This document shows, one piece after another, positions 1 to 7,211 of a stretch of DNA of 29,359 nucleotides. The notes under the pieces are model-generated. The model ran no database searches. It saw only the letters and a list, made by a program, of their open reading frames with translations, and was not told where the DNA came from. This stretch comes from Deltaproteobacteria bacterium (GTDB lineage: Bacteria; Desulfobacterota; Desulfobacteria; Desulfobacterales; B30-G6): contig QMMS01000018.1 in the NCBI GenBank assembly GCA_003647375.1, positions 1 through 29,359 of the forward strand, in the 5' to 3' direction. The position numbers were made by a program, and so were the translations under genes. Within the stretch, counting starts at the first letter, position 1; the number at the start of each line of letters is the position of its first letter.

Positions 1-594
1 ATTCTTGTGGCCAAGCCGGCGGACCATAAAATCCTTTTTGAATGGGTAAAGGACATGTTCAATCTGAATGCCGGCGAACAGATGACGATTACCGACAAAA
101 AGGGCCGCAAGCATCAATACCGATGGGTAAACGATGTACCGCTCAATGGCTCTAAAGATGCCGACCAGGTCAACTTTTTTGATTACCAAATTATTACCAA
201 TGGCAAGCCCACCTATCACAACAGTTGGGTGACCGACATTACGATTGATAAAAATAATATCGTCATGCTGGTCAAAGCGGGAAGGGCACGCTGGAAGATT
301 GAAAACGAAACCTTCAATACATTGAAAAATCAAGGCTATCACCTTGAACACAACTTTGGCCATGGCCACAAAAATCTTTCAATGATCTTTTTTATGATCA
401 ACCTGGTGGCATTTTATGTTCATCAGATTTTAGATCTTACTGATCCGCTTTACCAGAAAGTCCGATATACCAAGTTTACCTCCCGGAAAGAATTTTGGAA
501 CCAACTGCGCTGCACCATACGAATATTGATTTTTCCTCATTGGCAGAGCTTGATGCAGTTCATTTGGGATCCTGAAAAAGGCATTCCGCCATAA
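1..594 (+). CDS. DDE transposase, C-terminal part (cut by the window edge)
   Basis: The reading frame is open from the first base, so the gene begins upstream of the window and only about the last 197 codons are visible. The GTG at position 7 is probably an internal codon. The segment WKIENETFNTLKNQGY followed by LEHNFGHG is typical of the region around the catalytic glutamate of IS4-like or ISNCY-like DDE transposases, which cut and join the ends of their insertion sequence. A hydrophobic stretch (MIFFMINLVAFYVHQIL) follows, as is usual for the C-terminal part of these enzymes. The N-terminal two aspartates of the triad lie outside the window. I could not identify a terminal inverted repeat after the stop codon. 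Family assignment is moderate; transposase identity is fairly sure. Confidence 0.75.
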   Translation: MLVAKPADHKILFEWVKDMFNLNAGEQMTITDKKGRKHQYRWVNDVPLNGSKDADQVNFFDYQIITNGKPTYHNSWVTDITIDKNNIVMLVKAGRARWKIENETFNTLKNQGYHLEHNFGHGHKNLSMIFFMINLVAFYVHQILDLTDPLYQKVRYTKFTSRKEFWNQLRCTIRILIFPHWQSLMQFIWDPEKGIPP

Positions 595-988
595 TGGCTC
601 TCGAGTCTTTTATTTGTCGATCTTTTGTCTTTTTATTTTATAGACAGTGGATTGCTGCGTCCGCACTCAATTTGCCCCCAAATTTTGATCTAATTTAGTG
701 TCCTTTTTTCAGTTCAGATAACTATGCAGCGGATACTTTATTGCCGGTATTACTCAAAACCGGATTCTTATGCCTTATGGATCGACTTCCATCACATTCA
801 TTAAGAATACCTGGTAAGTTGACTCATCTCTTGACAATCTTTGCTCGATAGTATTACAAGTACAGTTTCATTTATGGTCGTAACTGTAATTTCTGAATGT
901 TGGGTGAATTGTGTTGTCCGGCAGAGTCGTTGGTTTCCTTAGATGAGATTTTAAATCCATTTTTTACAAAAAGTTATGGGATTTTACA
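595..988. other. Gene-free stretch after the transposase
   Basis: No open frame of coding character was seen in about 390 bp. The stretch should contain the right end of the insertion sequence and the promoter of the operon that starts at 989. A short inverted pair, CCGGT...ACCGG, occurs near 745-765. The DNA is AT-rich towards 989. I see no clear terminal inverted repeat or target duplication, because the left end of the element is outside the window. Confidence 0.5.
831..857 (+). promoter_or_regulatory. Weak candidate promoter for the fmdB-like/fur operon
   Basis: A perfect TTGACA at 831-836 is followed after 15 bp by TATTAC at 852-857. The spacing is shorter than the preferred 17 bp, so this is only a candidate. 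It would give a 5' leader of about 125 nt before the ATG at 989. Confidence 0.3.
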
Positions 989-1234
989 ATGCCGATATAC
1001 GAATTTAAATGTTTGAAGTGTGAAGCGTTTTTCGAAATTCTTGTCATGAACAAAAGTGAGTCAGTGGAGATGGTGTGCCCGGAATGTGACGCTGAAGAAG
1101 TCGAGCGGGTTATCAGTACTACCAGTCACACAATCAATGTGGCGTCCGGAGGGAAGCAGGGTACTACGAGCCAGACACGAAACTGTTCGAGCGGGTCATG
1201 TACGACCTACACGATTCCAGGTCCAAACGGCTGA
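989..1234 (+). CDS. FmdB-family zinc ribbon protein
   Basis: This 81-residue protein starts MPIYEFKCLKCEAFFEIL, the standard opening of the FmdB/CxxC-CxxC regulatory-protein family. CLKC at residues 8-11 and CPEC at residues 30-33 form a four-cysteine zinc ribbon. The tail is rich in Gly, Ser and Thr and contains CSSGSC, a second cysteine pair common in deltaproteobacterial members. The family's biochemical role is not well settled; it was named for a putative regulator of formamidase and amidase genes. The gene is first in a plus-strand run and ends 18 bp before the Fur-FeoA gene, so co-transcription is likely. Confidence 0.85.
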   Translation: MPIYEFKCLKCEAFFEILVMNKSESVEMVCPECDAEEVERVISTTSHTINVASGGKQGTTSQTRNCSSGSCTTYTIPGPNG

Positions 1235-1252
1235 TATTGTCAAGGTCATGTG

Positions 1253-1948
1253 ATGCATTCTATCCATCTTCAGGAAAAAGATCAGTTCAAGAAGCTTTTT
1301 GAACAGGAAGGTATTGACTCCCTGGAAGACCGCATGAAGGTTCTGGAGGCTTTTTTTCAGACAGAGCGGCATATTTCAGAGATTGAACTATTTGAAATCA
1401 TAAAAGAAAAAGATGCTGATTTGGCCCCCGCCTTTATTTCCGATACCCTGGACCTCATGTGTCGGTATGGTTTTGCCCACAAACACCGGTTTAACAACGG
1501 TGTTATTCGATACGAGCACAGGCATATAGGCCAACATCATGACCATATGATATGCACTAAATGTAATCGGATCATCGAGTTTAAGAACAATCAGCTTGAA
1601 AATCTCCAACTGCAGGTTGCGGCAACGCATGGGTTCCATATGCTGCAGCATAAAATGGAAATTTATGGTATTTGTACCCATTGTCTCAAACGACGATTGT
1701 CTCTGATGCCGTTGATGGCGGCAAAACAGGGTGAAATACTGATCGTCAGGAGTTTTAAAGGTGGAACCAGGTCTCGGATGCGCCTGATGAGCATGGGTTT
1801 GAGGGTGGGGGACCGAATCGATGTCATTTCAAACTTGAATCAGGGGCAGCTCGTTATCGCTCTGGATTATAAACGGCTGGTTCTAGGACGGGGACTGGCG
1901 GAAAAAATAATGGTTCAGCCATTGGATCCGGCAAAGGGTGCGGCATGA
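1253..1948 (+). CDS. fur: Fur-family metalloregulator fused to a C-terminal FeoA domain
   Basis: The product has two parts. Residues 1 to about 150 are a Fur-type repressor: a winged-helix region, then a metal-binding dimerisation region with EHRHIGQHHDHMICTKC and a second CTHC zinc pair. Residues from about 152 to the end (LMAAKQGEILIVRSFKGG to AEKIMVQPL) match a FeoA/SH3-like domain, with the typical RLMSMGLRVGD segment. FeoA domains normally assist ferrous iron transport or form the C-terminal domain of DtxR regulators, so this layout resembles DtxR built on a Fur body. The usual TVYR motif of the Fur recognition helix is absent; the aligned residues read FISD. A GTG at 1250 precedes the ATG at 1253; I chose ATG. 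The stop overlaps the next start (ATGA). Role inferred: iron- or other metal-responsive regulation with altered DNA specificity. Confidence 0.85.
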   Translation: MHSIHLQEKDQFKKLFEQEGIDSLEDRMKVLEAFFQTERHISEIELFEIIKEKDADLAPAFISDTLDLMCRYGFAHKHRFNNGVIRYEHRHIGQHHDHMICTKCNRIIEFKNNQLENLQLQVAATHGFHMLQHKMEIYGICTHCLKRRLSLMPLMAAKQGEILIVRSFKGGTRSRMRLMSMGLRVGDRIDVISNLNQGQLVIALDYKRLVLGRGLAEKIMVQPLDPAKGAA

Positions 1949-2376
1949 GATTTATTTCATTATTGACCGTTGCGGTAATTCTGTTGACCGGTAGCTTTGC
2001 CATGGCGGAACGACTCTCGGTGTCATCAAGAATCGCCAATATTCGGTCCGGGCCTGGAACCGACTATGAAATTCTTTGGAAAGTCGAAAGCTATTATCCG
2101 ATAATAGTCCTCAAAAAATCGGGTTCATGGATTAACTTTCGTGATTTTGAAGGTGATGAAGGCTGGATACACACGTCCTTGGTTCGTAAGAAACCGACTG
2201 TCATTACGATCAAAAATACATGCAATGTCCGCAACGGACCAGGTACGAACCACGATATCCTGTTTACAGTGGAAAAAGGAATTCCTTTTCTGATTTTGGA
2301 TCGTCAGAAAAACTGGCTTCAAATCAAGCATGCTGACGGGGACAGGGGCTGGATTCACAAGTCCCTGGTCTGGTGA
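1945..2376 (+). CDS. Exported protein with two bacterial SH3 domains
   Basis: The 143-residue product begins with a clear Sec signal peptide (MRFISLLTVAVILLTGSFAMA). The mature part is almost entirely two tandem SH3b repeats of about 55 residues each. Each starts with the family signature, NIRSGPGTDYEIL and NVRNGPGTNHDIL, and each ends GWIHTSLV or GWIHKSLV. SH3b domains commonly bind peptidoglycan stem peptides or other cell-wall partners in the periplasm. No catalytic domain is present, so it is a binding or scaffold protein. It overlaps the upstream fur-feoA gene by 4 bp, which suggests translational coupling, and lies 4 bp before the kinase gene. No precise function can be assigned. Confidence 0.85.
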   Translation: MRFISLLTVAVILLTGSFAMAERLSVSSRIANIRSGPGTDYEILWKVESYYPIIVLKKSGSWINFRDFEGDEGWIHTSLVRKKPTVITIKNTCNVRNGPGTNHDILFTVEKGIPFLILDRQKNWLQIKHADGDRGWIHKSLVW

Positions 2377-2380
2377 CACC

Positions 2381-3382
2381 ATGGTGATGTCTGTACCTTT
2401 TGATAAATCAAAGGATGTCATTGTGGGTATCGGCAATGCTCTTGTGGATATTCTGGCGCATGAAGACGATGCCTTTGTCGAGAAGACGGGTTTTGGAAAA
2501 GGCGGGATGAATTATGTAGACAGTGAATTCATCGACAAGATGATTTCCCTGACGTCCGGTACGCCTGTTGTGGTTCCGGGTGGTTCGGCGTGCAATACGA
2601 TCATTGGCGTGGGAAAGCTTGGCGGCAAAACCCGCTTCATAGGAAAATGCGCTCAAGATGCCATGGGAGATCTGTTTAAAAAAGATCTGCAAAACAGTCA
2701 TGTGGATCCTTTGCTGATGACTTCCGCATCACCCACGGGCAGGGTCCTTTCAATTGTGACACCCGATGCGCAGCGTTCAATGTTTACATATCTAGGCGCG
2801 GCATCTGAATTGGTGCCGGGCGAAATCGCCGGGTGCAGTTTCCTAGATGCAGCCTTGGTTCATATCGAAGGATACCTTCTTTTCAACAATGAGCTGATTA
2901 TAAAGGCCTTGCGTCGGGCAAAAGAGGATGGCGCCATGATTTCTCTGGACCTGGCGAGTTATACGGTGGTTGAATCGGAAAAGACGCTCTTGGAGACACT
3001 CGTCACTGAATATGTCGACATTCTTATGGCCAACGAAGATGAGGCTGCGGCATTTACCGGGCACCGTGAGGAACGAAAAGCGATTGAAGCCCTCTCTGAA
3101 AGAGCCAAAATAGCGGTATTGAAAATCGGGGAACGTGGAAGCTATATCGCGCAAAATGGCGAAATCGTGAAAATCGATCCTGTGGGAAAAGGTTCCGTCA
3201 TCGATACCACCGGTGCCGGTGATTTATGGGCGTCCGGATTTTTATTTGGGCTCACCCGGGGCTATGCTGTCGAAACATGTGGTAGACTTGCATCAACTTG
3301 TGGATACGAGGTATGTCAGGTTGTCGGTGCGGCCATTCCTGAAGAGGGCTGGGCAAGGATAAAACGGATTATGGAGGAATAA
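2381..3382 (+). CDS. PfkB-family carbohydrate/nucleoside kinase (adenosine kinase-like)
   Basis: The protein shows the ribokinase/PfkB fold: N-terminal VGIGNALVDILAHED, the substrate-binding glycine-rich segment VVPGGSACNTIIGVGKLGG, and near the C-terminus the second signature DTTGAGDLWASGFLFG with the catalytic Asp of the GAGD motif. Such enzymes transfer phosphate from ATP to a hydroxymethyl group of a sugar or nucleoside. The overall sequence style is that of deltaproteobacterial proteins annotated as adenosine kinase, but substrate cannot be read from sequence alone. ATG 2381 and ATG 2387 are both possible starts; the GGTGA at 2372-2376 fits the second somewhat better by spacing. Its stop codon shares a base with the start of the next gene (TAATG). 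Confidence 0.85.
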   Translation: MVMSVPFDKSKDVIVGIGNALVDILAHEDDAFVEKTGFGKGGMNYVDSEFIDKMISLTSGTPVVVPGGSACNTIIGVGKLGGKTRFIGKCAQDAMGDLFKKDLQNSHVDPLLMTSASPTGRVLSIVTPDAQRSMFTYLGAASELVPGEIAGCSFLDAALVHIEGYLLFNNELIIKALRRAKEDGAMISLDLASYTVVESEKTLLETLVTEYVDILMANEDEAAAFTGHREERKAIEALSERAKIAVLKIGERGSYIAQNGEIVKIDPVGKGSVIDTTGAGDLWASGFLFGLTRGYAVETCGRLASTCGYEVCQVVGAAIPEEGWARIKRIMEE

Positions 3383-4071
3383 TGGCAAAACAAAAACGGG
3401 TTACACGGAAGCAACTGCTCAAGGAGCCGGATGAATTTATCACCACTACCGGCAGGATAATTCGCTGGGGGCGGCAGTATACCAAGCAAGTGGCATATGC
3501 CGCAGGTGCTTTTTTGATCCTCTTAGTGGTCATTGCCGGTTACCGGTATTTTTCAAACAGTGCTGAAAACAAGGCCTTTTTGTTGCTTGATCAGGCTGTT
3601 GGCAAATATGAAACCCAAAAGAAGGTTATGGATACCCTTGCCGCCTATGAAGGTGCCAGAGGCGATTTTGAATATATCATCAGGAAATATGACAATACCG
3701 AAGGTGGGAAACTGGCGACCGTGGTATTCGCCGGGATAAGCTATGATGCGGGCGACGCGGAAAGGGCCATTCAACTCTACGAAGCCGCTTTGACTTATTT
3801 TAAAAACGACACGACCTATCAAAACTTTCTATGGAGTGGTCTCGGGTATGCCTATGAAAAAAAACAGGATGTCCGCATGGCGGTATCCTATTTTGAAAAA
3901 ATTGCTGGTGGAGAGGATCCGGTTGTCAAGGATGGTGCGCTGTTCAATATGGGCCGGCTTTATCACGAACTGGGAGATACGGCTAAAAGCAAACAGGCCT
4001 ATGAACGTCTGGCAACAGAATACACGGATTCCATATATTATCAGCTGGCCAGGGAAAAAGTCGCTGGATGA
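3382..4071 (+). CDS. Membrane-anchored tetratricopeptide repeat protein
   Basis: The 229-residue protein has a basic N-terminal region (about 35 residues), one transmembrane segment at about 36-55 (VAYAAGAFLILLVVIAGYRYF) and then a periplasmic part made of TPR-like helices. The latter include AERAIQLYEAAL, WSGLGYAYEKKQDVRMAVSYFEKIA and FNMGRLYHELGDTAKSKQAYERLA. The architecture resembles YfgM-type ancillary chaperone/scaffold proteins, though that is only an analogy. GGAGG at 3374-3378 is a good ribosome binding site. The gene starts within the stop codon of the kinase gene, so it belongs to the same operon. Its stop codon directly abuts the convergent terminator of the predicted small RNA. 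Confidence 0.75.
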   Translation: MAKQKRVTRKQLLKEPDEFITTTGRIIRWGRQYTKQVAYAAGAFLILLVVIAGYRYFSNSAENKAFLLLDQAVGKYETQKKVMDTLAAYEGARGDFEYIIRKYDNTEGGKLATVVFAGISYDAGDAERAIQLYEAALTYFKNDTTYQNFLWSGLGYAYEKKQDVRMAVSYFEKIAGGEDPVVKDGALFNMGRLYHELGDTAKSKQAYERLATEYTDSIYYQLAREKVAG

Positions 4072-4109
4072 AAATAAAATGGCTAATCCGCTTATTCGGA
4101 TTAACCATT
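4071..4109 (-). terminator. Intrinsic terminator of the predicted small RNA
   Basis: On the minus strand, arms 4097-4109 and 4078-4090 pair over 13 bp around a 6-nt loop. The pairing is complete only on the minus strand, where the one imperfect position is a U-G wobble; on the plus strand it is an A/C mismatch. The stem is followed by UUAUUUU (4077-4071). Direction is therefore leftward. Confidence 0.8.
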
Positions 4110-4162
4110 AAGGAGGAGGATAGATGTAAGATGTAATTAATTATAGGTAAATTGGAACTGAT
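4071..4162 (-). ncRNA. Predicted sigma-54-dependent small RNA with anti-Shine-Dalgarno motif
   Basis: No gene of known family is recognised here; the call rests on linked signals on the minus strand. A -24/-12 promoter lies at 4173-4188 and predicts a start near 4162. The transcript of about 92 nt has a mostly unpaired, U/A/C-rich 5' half. It then carries UCCUCCUCCUU (complement of 4110-4120), which is complementary to ribosome binding sites of the AAGGAGG type. It ends in a 13-bp hairpin and a U-rich tract. Two identical activator-type palindromes lie 115-155 bp upstream, just beyond the stop of the NtrC-type regulator gene. The layout resembles LuxO-controlled Qrr RNAs. Expression is not demonstrated; the alternative is a long 3' untranslated region of the regulator mRNA. 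Confidence 0.6.
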
Positions 4163-4172
4163 ATATAGTATA

Positions 4173-4188
4173 TGCAATTCTTTTGCCA
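4173..4188 (-). promoter_or_regulatory. Sigma-54 (-24/-12) promoter
   Basis: The minus strand reads TGGCAAAAGAATTGCA. Against the consensus TGGCAC-N5-TTGCW it keeps the GG and GC dinucleotides at exactly the required spacing and a full TTGCA. A partial IHF-like match with two mismatches lies at 4207-4219, between this promoter and the upstream palindromes, where IHF often bends DNA. Confidence 0.65.
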
Positions 4189-4303
4189 AAACGAATAATT
4201 TCTTCATAATGTTTGCATTTAGTTATTTCGCTTAATTTTCAAGATGTTATTAAACCGATTGCTTCCATCCTGAATTGTTGTCTGTCCCCATATCCCCATG
4301 CCT

Positions 4304-4341
4304 GTTTCCATTTGGAAATAAGACCGTTTCCATTTGGAAAC
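4304..4341. promoter_or_regulatory. Paired palindromic boxes, probable upstream activator sites
   Basis: Two identical 15-nt units GTTTCCATTTGGAAA start at 4304 and 4326, each with inverted arms TTTCCA and TGGAAA. They are 22 bp apart, about two helical turns, which suits two dimers of an NtrC-family activator on one face of DNA. They lie 14 bp beyond the stop codon of the regulator gene and about 115-155 bp upstream of the -24/-12 promoter. Binding by the adjacent regulator is inferred. Confidence 0.6.
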
Positions 4342-4354
4342 AATTCTGGTTAAA

Positions 4355-5728
4355 TTAATCACTGACAATACCATGTTTCTTTAGCTTTTTATTGAATCCG
4401 CTCCTTCCGATACCCAATAGTTGAGCGGCATCGGATTGGACATCGTTACAGTTTTTCAATGCCCGTAAAAGCATTTTCTTTTCGATATCGGCAAGTGTTG
4501 CGAACAAGTTTGCATCCACAGGGATATTTTCGAGCTGAGACTTTCCCGTGAGGTCGCTTCTGTACTCTCTGGGTAAGTCGGAAACCCGGATAATGTCATC
4601 CGGGCACAACACCATGGCGCGCTCAATCGTGTTTTCAAGTTCCCTGACATTGCCGGGCCAGTCATGCCGATAGAAAATCTGCTCTACTTCTCTCTCGATA
4701 CCCTTGACAGGAACACCCATTCTTCTTTCGGCCGCATGCTTACCGATGAAATGGTCCACCAGGAGTCTCAGATCTTCTGTTCGCCGGCGCAACGGTGGTA
4801 GATCGATGTATACAACATTCAATCGATAATAGAGGTCCTCTCGGAACCGCCCCTCCCGAACCTCTTCCCTCAACCGCTTGTTCGTGGCCGTAATCAACCG
4901 AAAATTAACTGTAACTTGTCGCAGGCCCCCGACCCTTTCAAAGGTTTTTTCCTGCAGAACCCTCAGCAGTTTTACCTGAAGAGATGGCGACAATTCGCCA
5001 ATTTCATCCAGAAAGAGCGTTCCGCCTTCGGCCAGTTCGAATCGCCCCTTTTTTGTTGCGACAGCTCCGGTGAACGCGCCTTTTTCATGTCCGAAAAGTT
5101 CGCTTTCGAGAAGACTCTCTGCTAGGGCCGAGCAGTTGACCGCTATAAAGGGATGATCGTGGCGTGGACTGTTGTAGTGAATTGATTTGGCAACCAGATC
5201 TTTTCCGGTGCCGCTTTCACCTTCGATCAGGATAGAAGCCGTGGCCGGGGCAACTTTATAGATGAGCTCAAAAATATCCTGCATTTTTGAACTCTTGCCG
5301 ATAATATTTCCAAAGTTGTACTGGGATTCGACGGTTTTGCGTAACCTGCGGTTTTCTTTAATGACCCGATACATCTGAATGGCTTTGTTGACATATATGA
5401 CTAACCGTTCGTTATTAAACGGCTTTAAAATATAATTGTATGCGCCTTTTTGCATCGCTTCCACGGCTTTTTCAACCGTTCCATGTGCCGTCATCATGAT
5501 GACCGGGAGACCCGGGTCTTTTTGTTTGATCCTCTCGAGAAGCTCGATACCATCTATGGACGGCATTTTCATATCGGTCAGTACCAAATCGACATCTGAA
5601 TTTTTCAGGACGGATAGAGCCTCTTCGCCGCTATAGGCGGTTAGCGTTTCAAATCCTTCCTCTTCAAGAACCGCACTGAGTATCGGCGGATAGTTTTTTT
5701 CATCATCAACGATGAGTACCGTTTCCAT
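4355..5728 (-). CDS. NtrC-family sigma-54-dependent response regulator
   Basis: The 457-residue protein has three domains. Residues 1-120 are a receiver domain with acidic pocket DDE at 8-10, phospho-acceptor Asp52 and Lys102. Residues about 140-370 are an AAA+ sigma-54 interaction domain with Walker A GESGTGKD (170-177), the sigma-54-contacting GAFTGA loop (217-222), Walker [10 protein letters not shown] (236-244) and an arginine-finger region. Residues about 413-457 form a Fis-type helix-turn-helix. It therefore activates sigma-54 promoters after phosphorylation, like ZraR or AtoC. The start is 10 bp after the sensor kinase gene, so they are a cognate pair in one operon. Tandem palindromes and a sigma-54 promoter lie immediately beyond its 3' end. 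Confidence 0.95.
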   Translation of the reverse strand: METVLIVDDEKNYPPILSAVLEEEGFETLTAYSGEEALSVLKNSDVDLVLTDMKMPSIDGIELLERIKQKDPGLPVIMMTAHGTVEKAVEAMQKGAYNYILKPFNNERLVIYVNKAIQMYRVIKENRRLRKTVESQYNFGNIIGKSSKMQDIFELIYKVAPATASILIEGESGTGKDLVAKSIHYNSPRHDHPFIAVNCSALAESLLESELFGHEKGAFTGAVATKKGRFELAEGGTLFLDEIGELSPSLQVKLLRVLQEKTFERVGGLRQVTVNFRLITATNKRLREEVREGRFREDLYYRLNVVYIDLPPLRRRTEDLRLLVDHFIGKHAAERRMGVPVKGIEREVEQIFYRHDWPGNVRELENTIERAMVLCPDDIIRVSDLPREYRSDLTGKSQLENIPVDANLFATLADIEKKMLLRALKNCNDVQSDAAQLLGIGRSGFNKKLKKHGIVSD

Positions 5729-5738
5729 TGAATTGTCC

Positions 5739-7148
5739 TTATCTTATCGGTAGTTCGACTGTTACGACGACGCCCTTTTTGGGACGGTTTTCTATATGAA
5801 CACCACCACTGTGGGATTCGATGATATTTTTAACAATGCCCAGGCCAAGACCGGTTCCCTTGTCTTTGGTAGTAAAAAACGGGTCCCAAATTTTTTCGTT
5901 GATTTCTTCGGCGATGCCTTGTCCTTTATCCAGAAATTGAAGTTTCACCAGGTCGCCCTCTGCGGTGATGTTGATCCGGATGTCGCCACCATCCGGCATA
6001 GATTGCATGGCATTGATCAATATGTTTAAAAAAGCCTGGTAGAGCATATCCTTATCCGCCATTATTTCAGGAAGATCGAGAGCATAGTGTGTGTCGAGTC
6101 TATATCCCGCTTCCTTGGCTTCTGCGGTAATAAATTTAAGATTTTTCCCCAGAACCTCTTCTACCCGGCAGGCTATGAACTCTGGTTGCCGTGGCCGGGC
6201 AAAATTCAGAAAGTCGGTAATAATATTGTTCAGGCGCTCACCTTCTTCAATAATGATATCGGGAATCGTGCTGGTCGAATCGTATGATGCCATTTTCTTT
6301 TTCAAGAGTTCCGCCGAGCTTCTGATGATACCCAGGGGGTTGCGTATCTCATGTGAAACTCCCGCTACCATCTCGCCTATGGATGATAGATGTTCTGCGC
6401 GGTTGAGTTGTTCTTTGAGCCTGAGCTGTTCTTTTGCCCGCTGATCGATGATGGCTTCACCTCTTTTGACAATAAAAAGGAGAATGAGAAATAGCAGGCT
6501 CATGACGGCCATGATTGTAATGATAACCAGAATCTGGAAATTGAAGATGGTCAGATAACTATCCGTGATGTCTTGTGTAAATTCGATGACGCCTATGATC
6601 GGACCGGTAATGGAGGCTAGGGATTTTTCCGCACGAAGCGGGGCAAACGTGGTCACCTTGATCGTTTTGGGGATTCCAAGAATGATTTCCCAGAAATCAC
6701 CGGTCTGTTCAATTTCCGATGTTGAAACACCCGTGACCGCTGTCTGATAGGAATGGCCGCCGATATCCTTGATCCCCATCAGTTCCCGGTTAAAACTATA
6801 GGCAATGATGTCATTCAAGTTGTACAGGTTGACCATTTCGATGTTATAGCCGTGAAGGGTTCCCCTTACGATGGTATCCATGCGTTCGTATTGGTTTTTG
6901 TCCCTGAGCTGAATTTTACCGTATCGCAGGGACGTGGGGATGACGAATTGTCGAAAAATCTGGTGATTCAGGTTGGATACCAATAATTGAGCATATTCTT
7001 CATTCTTTTTGAGTTGCAATTCGCGTGCCCAATGGGTGTTCAGGTAGGAGAGGACAATGGCGCCGATAAATATAAAGATAAAACTGGTAATCGAAAAGTA
7101 TTTGTAGAGTTTGAAGGATTTTATTTTCTTATGTGAGTTGGCTATCAT
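5739..7148 (-). CDS. Membrane sensor histidine kinase
   Basis: The 469-residue protein has two membrane segments, at about 18-38 and 205-228, enclosing a periplasmic sensor region of about 165 residues. A short linker follows, with a coiled-coil look, then the dimerisation/phosphotransfer domain with SHEIRNPL (His266). The HATPase domain has N box Asn379, G1 DKGQGI (407-412), F box DPFFTTK and G2 GTGLGLGI (431-438). It resembles ZraS-type kinases that pair with NtrC-family regulators. The signal is unknown. The gene lies 63 bp after mlaD on the same strand and directly before the regulator gene, so it may monitor envelope or membrane lipid state; that is inference from context. Confidence 0.92.
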   Translation of the reverse strand: MIANSHKKIKSFKLYKYFSITSFIFIFIGAIVLSYLNTHWARELQLKKNEEYAQLLVSNLNHQIFRQFVIPTSLRYGKIQLRDKNQYERMDTIVRGTLHGYNIEMVNLYNLNDIIAYSFNRELMGIKDIGGHSYQTAVTGVSTSEIEQTGDFWEIILGIPKTIKVTTFAPLRAEKSLASITGPIIGVIEFTQDITDSYLTIFNFQILVIITIMAVMSLLFLILLFIVKRGEAIIDQRAKEQLRLKEQLNRAEHLSSIGEMVAGVSHEIRNPLGIIRSSAELLKKKMASYDSTSTIPDIIIEEGERLNNIITDFLNFARPRQPEFIACRVEEVLGKNLKFITAEAKEAGYRLDTHYALDLPEIMADKDMLYQAFLNILINAMQSMPDGGDIRINITAEGDLVKLQFLDKGQGIAEEINEKIWDPFFTTKDKGTGLGLGIVKNIIESHSGGVHIENRPKKGVVVTVELPIR

Positions 7149-7211
7149 ACGCTCGTCTTGAAATGTGAATTCTCCGCTGTTATTACCGCGGGGTAAATTG
7201 AATCGATTTTA

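Noticed and set aside
4110..4136. A very strong ribosome binding site (AAGGAGGAGG) followed by ATG TAA on the plus strand, a start-stop element.
   Set aside because: It is the complement of the CU-rich motif in the predicted minus-strand small RNA, and no plus-strand promoter or gene follows it.
7183..7196. Small palindrome TTACC-GCGG-GGTAA between mlaD and the kinase gene.
   Set aside because: Too short to call an operator or terminator, and no T run follows.
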